Shown piece after piece: positions 1 through 6,269 of a stretch of 7,139 bases of DNA. The DNA is from Bacteroidales bacterium. Its GTDB lineage: Bacteria > Bacteroidota > Bacteroidia > Bacteroidales > P3. The notes under the pieces were generated by a model. The model saw only the letters and a list, made by a program, of their open reading frames with translations. It did not search any database and had not been told where the DNA came from. The position numbers and the translations under genes are program-made. The stretch lies in contig JAITVC010000152.1 in NCBI GenBank assembly GCA_031286005.1, forward strand, positions 1 through 7,139, written 5' to 3'. Positions within the stretch are counted from its first letter, which is position 1, and each line of letters begins with the position of its first letter.

Positions 1-4
1 TGCC

Positions 5-409
5 ATGGCCAGAAAAAAACACTTTGAAGAATCATTAACCTTGACCAAAGGAGAAGAACAAATTATGCAACTGCTTTGGGAAAAAGAACACGCATTTGTC
101 AACGACCTTTTAGAGTCGATGCCCGAGCCGAAACCTGCGTACAACACGGTATCCACGCTTATTCGGATTTTGGAAAAGAAAGGTTTTGTCGGACATCACA
201 GTTTGGGAAACACACATCAATATTTCCCGATTGTATCGCAATCGCAATACTTGTCCAATTCGCTGAATCGCTTGAACAGTACGTATTTTCAAAATTCATA
301 CGCCAACTTGGTTAACTTTTTCGTGGAAGAAGGTAAGCTCAAGCGTAAGGATATTGAAGAGATTTCCGAGCTTTTGCATCGTTTAGAACATAAAAATGGT
401 AACCGGTAA
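5..409 (+). CDS. BlaI/MecI-family winged-helix transcriptional repressor
   Basis: This 134-residue protein has the length and layout of BlaI/MecI/CopY-type repressors. An N-terminal winged helix begins with LTKGEEQIMQLLWE (residues 13-26). The recognition-helix region is PAYNTVSTLIRILEKKGF (44-61), and the wing includes GNTHQYFP (68-75). The C-terminal half is helical and charged (about 79-131) and matches the dimerisation region of the family. In Staphylococcus, BlaI binds operator DNA as a dimer and is inactivated by cleavage between an Asn and a Phe. Here N104-F105, inside LVNFFVEEGKLKRKDIEEI, lies at the equivalent place. The M56 protease gene follows 77 bp later on the same strand, which supports a repressor/antirepressor pair. 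The promoter and operator would lie upstream of the window. The ATG at 5 sits just before the conserved N-terminus, but a start further upstream cannot be excluded. The regulated genes are not visible; the family role is known, the target is not. Confidence 0.9.
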   Translation: MARKKHFEESLTLTKGEEQIMQLLWEKEHAFVNDLLESMPEPKPAYNTVSTLIRILEKKGFVGHHSLGNTHQYFPIVSQSQYLSNSLNRLNSTYFQNSYANLVNFFVEEGKLKRKDIEEISELLHRLEHKNGNR

Positions 410-454
410 TCGGGTGTCCGGTGTTGGGTATTCGGTTACCCGACACCTGTTACC
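405..454 (+). repeat. GC-rich intergenic hairpin with two competing folds
   Basis: The stop codon of the BlaI-type gene and the gap after it contain repeated variants of GGTAA, CGGGTGT and CCGGTGT. Arms 420-430 and 437-447 form an 11-bp stem (one G-U pair in RNA) around a 6-nt loop TTCGGT. Alternatively, 405-418 pairs with 442-454 (about 13 bp, one bulged base at 410, one G-U), and this fold uses much of the same right arm. No T-run follows, so it is unlikely to be a standard terminator. It could stabilise or attenuate the transcript between repressor and protease, or be a dispersed intergenic repeat. Confidence 0.55.
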
Positions 455-486
455 TGACGCCTTGTAATTTTTAAAACAACAACATA

Positions 487-1944
487 ATGACAAACGTAAT
501 TTCTCCCGACTTTTGGACAGCCTACATCCTCCCATCCGGTGTGGCTTTGGCGGTGTTCTACCTGTTGTATAAAACGTTGGTTAGAAACGATGCCAATCTG
601 AACAGTCGGCGATTTGTGATGGTGGGATTTGTGATGTTCGCAATGGTGTTGCCGTTTTTGAACTTTGAAATTCCGGTAAACGTTGCTACGAGCGAGCAAG
701 TAGCGGTTTTAGTTCAACCGGCGATTTTGCTAAATCCGGTCGCAATTTCGGAAGCGGAAACGATTTCAATATTTCCTATTCTTGGTTGGATATATTTGAT
801 TGGTGTTTTATTTTTCGCCGGTCGTGCAATCGTTGGAATCCTGCGTTTAACGGCATTTTCACGAGATGGAGATCAGAAAGGAAATCTTATTTTGTGTAAG
901 AATATTCCGACTGCATTTTCGTTTTTCAATCGTATTTTTATTCCGGAAACGTGGTATAACGGCGATGAACGCGAGGTTGTGCTTCGACATGAACAAATTC
1001 ACGTGCAACAAAAACACAGTTGGGATTTGATGCTGATGGAGCTCGTTTGCATCATCCAATTTTTCAATCCGTTTGTATGGCTTTTGAAACGTGAAATGCG
1101 CTTGAATCACGAGTTTTTGGCCGATCGTGGCGCCTTGGAGAATGGCGGCAATCAACATCAATATTTTGAAATATTACTCCAAAAAATCATCGGCAAACAA
1201 CCGATTTTAGTTCACTCATTTAATTACTCACCCATAAAAAAAAGAATCATGATGCAATTATCAAAACCAGCCAAAATGCTGAACCAAGCTCGGTATTTGG
1301 CGTTCGTCCCACTTGCTTTGGCGCTCACATTTTTGTTTGCCTGCCAAGAAAAACCGGCCACTTCGGAAGTCGAAGTATCCAATTCCAACGCAGAATCTGT
1401 CGTGTTGAGAGAATCCTCAATCATTGTAGATGGCGAAGAGATTGGGGGAAATTCCTCCGAAAGACCAATGATCATCGTTGACGGCGAAGAATTCACCGGA
1501 AATCTCGATGATTTGAATACCGACAATATCGAGTCTGTTACGATTTTGAAGGATTCTTCGGCCATTAAACAATATGGTCCGAATGTGAAAAACGGCGTGA
1601 TTATCGTTTCGATGAAATCGCCGGATGACGTTTTTACAATCGTTGAAGAGATGCCCCAATATCCCGGTGGCGAAAATGCTCGTAATAAGTATTTGATGGA
1701 AAATTTAAGCTATCCGGCAAAAGCTCGCGAAAAAGGCGTTAAAGGAATGGTGGCAGTAACCTTTGTTGTTGAAAAAGACGGCACTATTTCTAATGTAAAA
1801 GTTGCAAAAGGTATCGGCGATGGTTGCGATGAGGAAGCCGTTCGTGTTGTAAAAAATATGCCAAAATGGACGCCCGGAAAGCAACGAAATAAGACTGTCC
1901 GTGTGCAATTTACACTACCGATTATGTTTGCGTTAAATGGATAA
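487..1944 (+). CDS. BlaR1-like M56 membrane metallopeptidase with plug-like and TonB C-terminal domains
   Basis: The 485-residue protein starts with hydrophobic, probably membrane-spanning segments at about 11-30, 42-60 and 93-118. The M56 zinc protease site is H168-E-Q-I-H172 in VVLRHEQIHVQQKHSWD, and the likely third ligand is E209 in LNHEFLADRGAL; the spacing fits BlaR1/MecR1. Another membrane helix lies at about 268-286. The C-terminal part differs from classical BlaR1. Residues 312-366 resemble the TonB-dependent-receptor plug (IIVDGEE, NIESVTILKDSSAIKQYG, NGVIIVSMK). Residues 375-485 form a TonB C-terminal domain (PQYPGGENARNKYL, YPAKAREKGVKGMVAVTFVV, WTPGKQRNKTVRVQFTLPI). No penicillin-binding domain is present. 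In the BlaR1 model, a signal received by the exported domain activates cytosolic proteolysis of the neighbouring repressor; that the two products work together here is inferred from adjacency. The stimulus is unknown. The ATG at 487 follows an A-rich leader and precedes the first helix. All key protease residues are present. Confidence 0.88.
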   Translation: MTNVISPDFWTAYILPSGVALAVFYLLYKTLVRNDANLNSRRFVMVGFVMFAMVLPFLNFEIPVNVATSEQVAVLVQPAILLNPVAISEAETISIFPILGWIYLIGVLFFAGRAIVGILRLTAFSRDGDQKGNLILCKNIPTAFSFFNRIFIPETWYNGDEREVVLRHEQIHVQQKHSWDLMLMELVCIIQFFNPFVWLLKREMRLNHEFLADRGALENGGNQHQYFEILLQKIIGKQPILVHSFNYSPIKKRIMMQLSKPAKMLNQARYLAFVPLALALTFLFACQEKPATSEVEVSNSNAESVVLRESSIIVDGEEIGGNSSERPMIIVDGEEFTGNLDDLNTDNIESVTILKDSSAIKQYGPNVKNGVIIVSMKSPDDVFTIVEEMPQYPGGENARNKYLMENLSYPAKAREKGVKGMVAVTFVVEKDGTISNVKVAKGIGDGCDEEAVRVVKNMPKWTPGKQRNKTVRVQFTLPIMFALNG

Positions 1945-1958
1945 AAGAAATTTTAACT

Positions 1959-1986
1959 AAAATATTTGGTAGATTGAAAATATTTT
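1959..1986. repeat. AT-only inverted repeat downstream of the M56 gene
   Basis: Arms AAAATATTT (1959-1967) and AAATATTTT (1978-1986) are perfectly complementary around a 10-nt loop. The stem has no G-C pairs and would be weak in RNA. Its place 15 bp after the stop codon suggests at most a minor 3'-end element; chance is quite possible in such AT-rich sequence. Confidence 0.25.
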
Positions 1987-2043
1987 TGTGTTTTTGTGAT
2001 ACAATTCGGTTTGCGATACGCCAATAGTGCTTCAAAAACCTCC

Positions 2044-2082
2044 CAAATAAGGGCATTTTCTAATAGAGAATGTCCTTATTTG
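2044..2082 (+). terminator. Probable transcription terminator of the repressor/protease operon
   Basis: The arms 2044-2060 and 2066-2082 form a continuous 17-bp stem with a 5-nt loop; two of the pairs are G-U in RNA. It lies 100 bp after the stop of the M56 gene and before the secA promoter region. No clean T-run follows (CTTATGGAAAATTCATTTTT), so it departs from the textbook intrinsic form, but it is the strongest stem in the gap. It would separate the protease transcript from secA. Confidence 0.65.
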
Positions 2083-2112
2083 CTTATGGAAAATTCATTT
2101 TTCGTATAATTT

Positions 2113-2136
2113 AAATGTTAAAGTTTTTTAACATTT
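2113..2136. promoter_or_regulatory. Perfect inverted repeat, possible operator upstream of secA
   Basis: Arms AAATGTTAAA (2113-2122) and TTTAACATTT (2127-2136) are exact reverse complements with a 4-bp centre. The core ATGTTAA-6 bp-TTAACAT occurs again at 5703-5722 with the same spacing. It lies about 85 bp upstream of the secA -7 box, far for a simple repressor site but possible for an activator or a looping regulator. A protein-binding role is inferred only from symmetry and recurrence. Confidence 0.45.
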
Positions 2137-2188
2137 GGCATAAATTTATCAGAATCAAACAAAAAAAACATCAACAACTACAAAATTT

Positions 2189-2216
2189 GTAATTCGTAAT
2201 TCGTAATTCGTAATTT
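2189..2216 (+). repeat. Four-copy 7-bp tandem repeat (GTAATTC) in the secA promoter region
   Basis: Units lie at 2189-2195, 2196-2202 and 2203-2209 (GTAATTC), with a last unit GTAATTT at 2210-2216. The array begins at the last base of a TTTG (2186-2189) and ends 5 bp before the TAnnTTTG box at 2222. It therefore fills the space where the gap between the -33 and -7 elements would be. Copy-number change by slippage would alter that spacing in 7-bp steps. Confidence 0.8.
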
Positions 2217-2221
2217 TTTCG

Positions 2222-2229
2222 TACCTTTG
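2222..2229 (+). promoter_or_regulatory. secA: secA promoter -7 box (TAnnTTTG)
   Basis: TACCTTTG matches the Bacteroidota primary-sigma -7 consensus TAnnTTTG exactly. Transcription would begin around 2235-2237, giving a leader of only about 13-15 nt before the ATG at 2250. No TTTG is found at the usual 19-21 bp upstream; the nearest, 2186-2189, is 32 bp away with the 7-bp repeats between. Confidence 0.7.
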
Positions 2230-2249
2230 CAGATTAAAAAAGAAATACC

Positions 2250-5200
2250 ATGTTAGGATTCATTAAAAAATTATTGGGCGATAAGTCCACACGAGACCTG
2301 AAAGAAATCAATCCGCTCGTAGAAGCCACGTTGAGCGCATATACGGAAATCGAAAAACTGTCGAACGACGAACTTCGTGCCAAAACACAGGAATTTAAAA
2401 ACCGTATCAACGCCTATATTCAAGAGGATTTAGACGAAATCGCTCGCCTCAAATCAATGGCCGATGATGCCAATTGTCCCATCGAAGAAAAAGAAGAAAT
2501 CTACGACCAAATAGATAAACTCGAAACCGAACTCAACAAGAAAATCGAGGAAATTCTGCTCGAAATCTTACCCGAAGCCTTTGCGGTAATGAAGTCCACG
2601 GCCAAACGTTTTGCCGAAAATAACGAAGTGGAAGTGAGCATCATGCCGTGGGACGAAACCCTTTCCGCCAAGCGTGATAATGTGAATATTCACGACGGAA
2701 AAGCCTACTACGCCAACGAATGGATGGCCGGTGGAAACCTCATCAAGTGGGATATGATTCACTATGATGTGCAATTGATTGGCGGTACGGTGTTGCATCA
2801 AGGCAAGATTTCCGAGATGGCCACAGGGGAAGGAAAGACGTTGGTGGCTACGTTGCCGGTTTATCTTAATGCCCTTGCGGGACGCGGTGTTCACGTGGTT
2901 ACGGTCAATGATTATTTGGCCAAACGTGACTCGGAATGGATGGGCATGTTGTTTGAATTTCACGGCATGAAAGTAGATTGCATCGACAAGCACGAGCCAA
3001 GTTCTGATGATCGCAGAAACGCTTATCTGGCCGACGTTACCTACGGAACAAACAATGAATTTGGGTTCGACTATTTGCGCGATAACATGTGCCGTAATAC
3101 TTCGGAATTGGTGCAACGCAAGCATCATTACGCAATCGTCGATGAGGTCGATTCCGTGTTGATTGATGATGCCCGTACGCCGTTGATTATCTCCGGTCCA
3201 ACGAGCAAAGGCAACGATCAAGAGTTTGAAGTTTATCGTCCGCAAATCGAGAAATTATACAACGCGCAACGTAATTTAGCCACACAATTGTTGGCAGAAG
3301 TGAAACGGTTGATGAGCGGAACGCCCACAGATGCACAAGAAAAAGAAGCCGGACAGTTATTGTTGCGCTGTCATCGTGGATTGCCGAAGAATAAAGCCTT
3401 AATTAAGTTTTTGAGTGAGCCGGGCATGAAAAGCCTCTTGCTCAAAACCGAAAACTTCTATATGCAAGAGCAAAACAAGAACATGCCGCAAGTGGATGAA
3501 GAATTGCTCTTTGTGATTGATGAAAAGCAGCATTCGTGCGATCTTACGGAAAAAGGGATTAACTTCCTAACCGGTGGGGGAGAGGCTGCCAAACAATACA
3601 TGCTTACCGATGTTGGCGCAGAATTGGCCGAGTTGGATAAACAAAATTTAGATATACACCAGCAAGCCGAACGCAAAGCGGAAATCTTGCGGGATTACGC
3701 TATTCAAAGCGACCGTGTGCACACCATCAACCAACTCTTGAAAGCCTACACGCTGTTTGAAAAAGATGTGGAATACGTGGTGATGGACAATAAAATCAAG
3801 ATTGTGGATGAGCAAACAGGTCGTATTCTTGACGGACGCCGTTATTCTGACGGTTTGCACCAAGCGATTGAGGCCAAAGAAAACGTAAAAATCGAAGCTG
3901 CCACACAAACTTATGCTACGATTACGTTGCAAAACTATTTCCGTATGTATCACAAGTTGGCCGGTATGACCGGTACTGCGGAGACAGAGGCAGGGGAGTT
4001 TTGGCAAATCTACAAGTTGGATGTGGTTACGATTCCTACAAATAAATCTATCGTTCGGGATGACCAAAACGACTTGGTATATAAAACCAAACGAGAGAAA
4101 TACAATGCCGTAATTGAAGAAATCAACCATTTGGTGGACGAAGGTCGACCGGTATTGGTGGGTACAACCAGCGTTGAAATTTCCGAATTGTTAAGCCGGA
4201 TGCTCAAACAACGCAACATCAAGCACAATGTGCTTAATGCAAAATTGCACCAAAAAGAAGCCGATATTGTGGCCGAAGCCGGTCGCACGGGCGTTGTAAC
4301 CATCGCTACCAACATGGCTGGTCGTGGAACGGACATCAAGCTCACAACGGATGTGAAAACTGCGGGCGGTTTGGCGATTATTGGTACGGAGCGCCACGAT
4401 TCTCGTCGTGTGGACAGACAGTTGCGTGGACGTGCCGGACGTCAGGGCGATCCGGGTAGTTCACGGTTCTTTGTGTCGCTCGAAGATGATTTGATGCGCT
4501 TGTTTGCATCTGAACGAATCTCGTCGATGATGGACAGATTAGGCCATAAGGAAGGCGATGTGCTCGAACACAGCATGATTACCAAATCCATAGAACGTGC
4601 GCAACGCAAGGTAGAAGAAAACAATTTCGGTATTCGTAAACGCCTTTTGGAATATGATGATGTGATGAATTCGCAACGTGAAGTCATTTACAAAAAACGC
4701 CGTCATGCCTTGTATGGCGATCGTTTGAGCATCGACGTGGCCAATATGTTCTACGACACGAGCGAGCAAATGATTACCGAACATCGTGAGAATCGCAACT
4801 ACGAAGATTTCACGATGGATGCCATCCGCACCTTCGGTATTGAACCGCAAATCGACGAAAAAGACCTCTGGAACAAACCGGTTGGCGACCTCACAGAAAC
4901 GCTTTACGAACAAGCCTTTGGAGCCTATCATCTGAAAAATGATATGCTTGCTGAACAAGCCTTTCCAACCATCAAAGATGTGTACGAAAACGGCAACGCA
5001 AGTTTCGAAAATATTGCCATTCCTATCACAGACGGCAAGAAAACTTTGAATGTGGTGGCCAACGTGAAAAAATGCTACGAAACGCAAGGCAAAGAAGTGC
5101 CGTTCGCTGTTGAAAAAGGCTTGAGTTTAGCTATTATCGACGACGCTTGGAAAGAGCACTTGCGTGAGATGGACGATTTGAAACAATCCGTGCAAACCGC

Positions 5201-5537
5201 TGCCTATGAACAAAAAGACCCGCTGTTGATTTACAAATTTGAATCGTTTGAGTTGTTCAAAAACCTTATCCAAAAAATCAACAAAGACATCTGTACATTC
5301 TTAAGTTTAGGCAAACTTCCTATGCAAAACCCCGGTAATGTTCGTGAAGCCAAGGTGCAGCGCACAGATACGTCTCGTATGCGTACCTCTCGCGAGGAAT
5401 ATTTGGGCAATCGCACCTCCACCGCACAAAAAGCAGCTCCCGTTCACGTGGAAAAGAAAATCGGCCGCAACGACCCGTGTCCTTGCGGAAGTGGGAAGAA
5501 GTATAAGAATTGCCATGGGGCAACGGCGAATGTGTAG
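2250..5537 (+). CDS. secA: Preprotein translocase ATPase SecA
   Basis: SecA is the cytosolic motor that pushes unfolded preproteins through the SecYEG channel using ATP. The 1,095-residue product has every expected motif: Walker A ATGEGKT (191-197), Walker B DEVDS (298-302) followed by [19 protein letters not shown] (572-577), TNMAGRGTD (687-695) and [11 protein letters not shown] (724-734). Helical scaffold and wing regions follow, including [15 protein letters not shown] and [19 protein letters not shown] zinc motif ends the protein (C1077, C1079, C1088, H1089), preceded by a variable linker. E. coli SecA has 901 residues; the extra length comes mainly from inserts at about 58-105 (charged, probably coiled), 122-170, and about 328-425 in the preprotein-binding region. 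This is the pattern of Bacteroidota SecA. The ATG at 2250 follows a close TAnnTTTG promoter and begins the conserved N-terminus ([20 protein letters not shown]). It appears monocistronic: a terminator-like stem lies upstream and 244 bp separate it from the next + strand gene. Confidence 0.98.
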   Translation: MLGFIKKLLGDKSTRDLKEINPLVEATLSAYTEIEKLSNDELRAKTQEFKNRINAYIQEDLDEIARLKSMADDANCPIEEKEEIYDQIDKLETELNKKIEEILLEILPEAFAVMKSTAKRFAENNEVEVSIMPWDETLSAKRDNVNIHDGKAYYANEWMAGGNLIKWDMIHYDVQLIGGTVLHQGKISEMATGEGKTLVATLPVYLNALAGRGVHVVTVNDYLAKRDSEWMGMLFEFHGMKVDCIDKHEPSSDDRRNAYLADVTYGTNNEFGFDYLRDNMCRNTSELVQRKHHYAIVDEVDSVLIDDARTPLIISGPTSKGNDQEFEVYRPQIEKLYNAQRNLATQLLAEVKRLMSGTPTDAQEKEAGQLLLRCHRGLPKNKALIKFLSEPGMKSLLLKTENFYMQEQNKNMPQVDEELLFVIDEKQHSCDLTEKGINFLTGGGEAAKQYMLTDVGAELAELDKQNLDIHQQAERKAEILRDYAIQSDRVHTINQLLKAYTLFEKDVEYVVMDNKIKIVDEQTGRILDGRRYSDGLHQAIEAKENVKIEAATQTYATITLQNYFRMYHKLAGMTGTAETEAGEFWQIYKLDVVTIPTNKSIVRDDQNDLVYKTKREKYNAVIEEINHLVDEGRPVLVGTTSVEISELLSRMLKQRNIKHNVLNAKLHQKEADIVAEAGRTGVVTIATNMAGRGTDIKLTTDVKTAGGLAIIGTERHDSRRVDRQLRGRAGRQGDPGSSRFFVSLEDDLMRLFASERISSMMDRLGHKEGDVLEHSMITKSIERAQRKVEENNFGIRKRLLEYDDVMNSQREVIYKKRRHALYGDRLSIDVANMFYDTSEQMITEHRENRNYEDFTMDAIRTFGIEPQIDEKDLWNKPVGDLTETLYEQAFGAYHLKNDMLAEQAFPTIKDVYENGNASFENIAIPITDGKKTLNVVANVKKCYETQGKEVPFAVEKGLSLAIIDDAWKEHLREMDDLKQSVQTAAYEQKDPLLIYKFESFELFKNLIQKINKDICTFLSLGKLPMQNPGNVREAKVQRTDTSRMRTSREEYLGNRTSTAQKAAPVHVEKKIGRNDPCPCGSGKKYKNCHGATANV

Positions 5538-5545
5538 ATGAAGAA

Positions 5546-5559
5546 CTATGCTGCCATAG
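5546..5559. repeat. Short hairpin just after secA
   Basis: CTATG and CATAG pair as a 5-bp stem around CTGC, 8 bp after the secA stop. It is short and followed by an A/T-rich stretch without a T-run, so it is only a weak candidate for the secA transcript end. Confidence 0.2.
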
Positions 5560-5668
5560 ATTTAAACAAATCAAATAGGTTTAATAAAAAATCCAATGAA
5601 AAATCAGGATTGTTTGTAATAAAATTGGCTATTTTATAGCCCACAGAATAGAGATGAACTTTTTTCAT
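5546..5668 (-). CDS. Possible small protein of unknown function (40 aa)
   Basis: On the minus strand an ATG at 5668 opens a 40-codon frame ending in TAG at 5546. The product begins MKKVHLYSVGYKIANF and ends LFDLFKSMAA. It has a Lys-rich start, a mixed middle and an amphipathic, leucine/phenylalanine-rich C-terminal helix. The frame stays open upstream to about 5764, with another in-frame ATG at 5722 that would give 58 residues. This is long for such AT-rich sequence, and no annotated gene lies on the opposite strand. It would converge on secA, ending 8 bp from its stop, and diverge from the toxin-antitoxin promoter. No good -7 box or Shine-Dalgarno is visible. I do not recognise the family; it may be a real small gene, the remnant of a longer one, or chance. 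Confidence 0.3.
   Translation of the reverse strand: MKKVHLYSVGYKIANFITNNPDFSLDFLLNLFDLFKSMAA
5627..5641. terminator. secA: Weak stem-loop in the secA 3' region
   Basis: GGCTAT and ATAGCC form a 6-bp stem with a 3-nt loop about 90 bp after secA. A T-run (5659-5665) occurs 18 bp later, too far for a normal intrinsic terminator. It lies inside the possible minus-strand ORF. It is the most GC-containing stem in this gap, so it is listed only as a candidate. Confidence 0.25.
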
Positions 5669-5702
5669 GGTATTGTGTCTATATATTATAAATGCAATAC
5701 AG

Positions 5703-5722
5703 ATGTTAAAAAACGTTAACAT
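5703..5722. promoter_or_regulatory. Inverted repeat, possible operator of the toxin-antitoxin operon
   Basis: ATGTTAA (5703-5709) and TTAACAT (5716-5722) are exact inverted arms with a 6-bp centre. They abut the -33 region of the promoter that follows. Sequence and spacing equal the core of the repeat at 2113-2136. Antitoxins commonly repress their own operon through such sites, but the second copy near secA argues for a shared regulator instead. Confidence 0.45.
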
Positions 5723-5724
5723 TT

Positions 5725-5756
5725 CTTGGAGGTTTACCGAAATATTTGTAACTTTG
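5725..5756 (+). promoter_or_regulatory. Promoter of the toxin-antitoxin/TfoX/porin unit
   Basis: TAACTTTG (5749-5756) is an exact TAnnTTTG -7 box. CTTG (5725-5728), three of four bases of the TTTG -33 element, lies 20 bp upstream, the usual spacing in Bacteroidota. The start would be near 5763, leaving a leader of roughly 19 nt before the ATG at 5782. Confidence 0.7.
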
Positions 5757-5781
5757 CACAGTTATTCAAAAACACAAAACT

Positions 5782-5964
5782 ATGATTACGAAAACACAAC
5801 TACAATCTGTATCCGACAAACTTCCTGATGTATTCACTATTGATGATGTTATTGACCGTCTGGTTTTTGTGGAAAAGGTGCAAACAGGACTTCTACAATC
5901 GCAAAACAATGTTGTAAACACCAAAATAGAAGCCCAACAAAAACTATCGAAATGGTTAAGTTAG
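5782..5964 (+). CDS. Short antitoxin of a type II toxin-antitoxin system
   Basis: This 60-residue protein is assigned as the antitoxin from its position: it directly precedes and overlaps by 13 bp a RelE/ParE-type toxin, the normal order in these modules. The N-terminal part reads LPDVFTIDDVIDRLVFVEKVQTGLLQSQ (14-41). The tail (42-60) is polar and basic, ends in KLSKWLS, and could wrap the toxin. It resembles small Bacteroidota partners of ParE/RelE toxins that have this LP-(D/E)-x-F-(T/S)-IDD/ELIDRL pattern. No clear ribbon-helix-helix or helix-turn-helix motif is visible, so its DNA binding is uncertain. In the known scheme the antitoxin neutralises the toxin and is degraded faster. A promoter and a palindrome lie directly upstream. 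Confidence 0.72.
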   Translation: MITKTQLQSVSDKLPDVFTIDDVIDRLVFVEKVQTGLLQSQNNVVNTKIEAQQKLSKWLS

Positions 5965-6254
5965 TTTGGACAGACAAGGCAATAGAGGATTTAGACGATA
6001 TTGGGCATTATGTAGCGATAGATTCTGAAAAATATGCTAAAATTGTTGTGAAACGATTGTTTAGTGCAGTTGACGTATTGGAAAAACATCCAAGAATTGG
6101 ACGCACTGTTCCCGAATTTAGCAACGAAAATATTCGGGAACTAATAAATGGAAACTATCGTATTGTTTATACAATAAAAAATCAAGTTCAAATAGATATT
6201 TTGACCATACATCATTCGGCAAGATTACTTTATGAAAATTTATTGCAAGAATAA
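5952..6254 (+). CDS. RelE/ParE-family toxin of a type II toxin-antitoxin system
   Basis: This 100-residue protein has the family plan: an initial beta strand KLVWTDKAIEDLDDI (3-17), two long helices (about 8-46) containing IGHYVAIDSEKYAKIVVKRLF, then the turn HPRIGRTVPEF (46-56). A beta sheet follows with IRELINGNYRIVYTI (61-75) and VQIDILTIHHSARLL (79-93). The GNYRIVY and IHHSAR motifs are typical of the ParE branch. ParE proteins poison DNA gyrase, while RelE proteins cut mRNA on the ribosome; sequence reading favours ParE but does not decide the target. The ATG lies inside the antitoxin gene (13-bp overlap), implying coupled translation. The gene appears complete. The stretch is visibly more AT-rich than secA, compatible with lateral acquisition, as is frequent for such modules. 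Confidence 0.88.
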   Translation: MVKLVWTDKAIEDLDDIGHYVAIDSEKYAKIVVKRLFSAVDVLEKHPRIGRTVPEFSNENIRELINGNYRIVYTIKNQVQIDILTIHHSARLLYENLLQE

Positions 6255-6269
6255 AAAAAATGAAAATCT

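Noticed and set aside
436..699. 87-codon minus-strand frame over the start of the M56 gene
   Set aside because: It overlaps a confident gene on the opposite strand and its product is His/Gln/Arg-rich with no recognisable motif.
2189..2216. CRISPR-like array
   Set aside because: The units are only 7 bp and directly abutting, without spacers, so this is a simple tandem repeat.
1945..2249. tRNA or other structured RNA gene in the gap before secA
   Set aside because: No cloverleaf or known riboswitch core could be found; the structure present is explained by a terminator stem, a palindrome and tandem repeats.
2568..3245. 225-codon open frame on the minus strand inside secA
   Set aside because: It is fully antisense to strongly conserved SecA sequence and its product is rich in Ile/His/Arg without family features; it reflects secA codon bias.
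4539..5087. 182-codon minus-strand frame inside secA
   Set aside because: It is antisense to the helical scaffold region of secA, with unusual Phe/His/Val-rich composition and no promoter.
5654..5719. 21-codon + strand frame before the toxin-antitoxin promoter
   Set aside because: It is very short, lies upstream of the visible promoter, ends inside the palindrome and has no supporting features.
6260..6262. ATG as alternative start before the TfoX-type gene
   Set aside because: It is in another reading frame, which ends at a stop codon within the gene; the ATG at 6270 gives the conserved protein.
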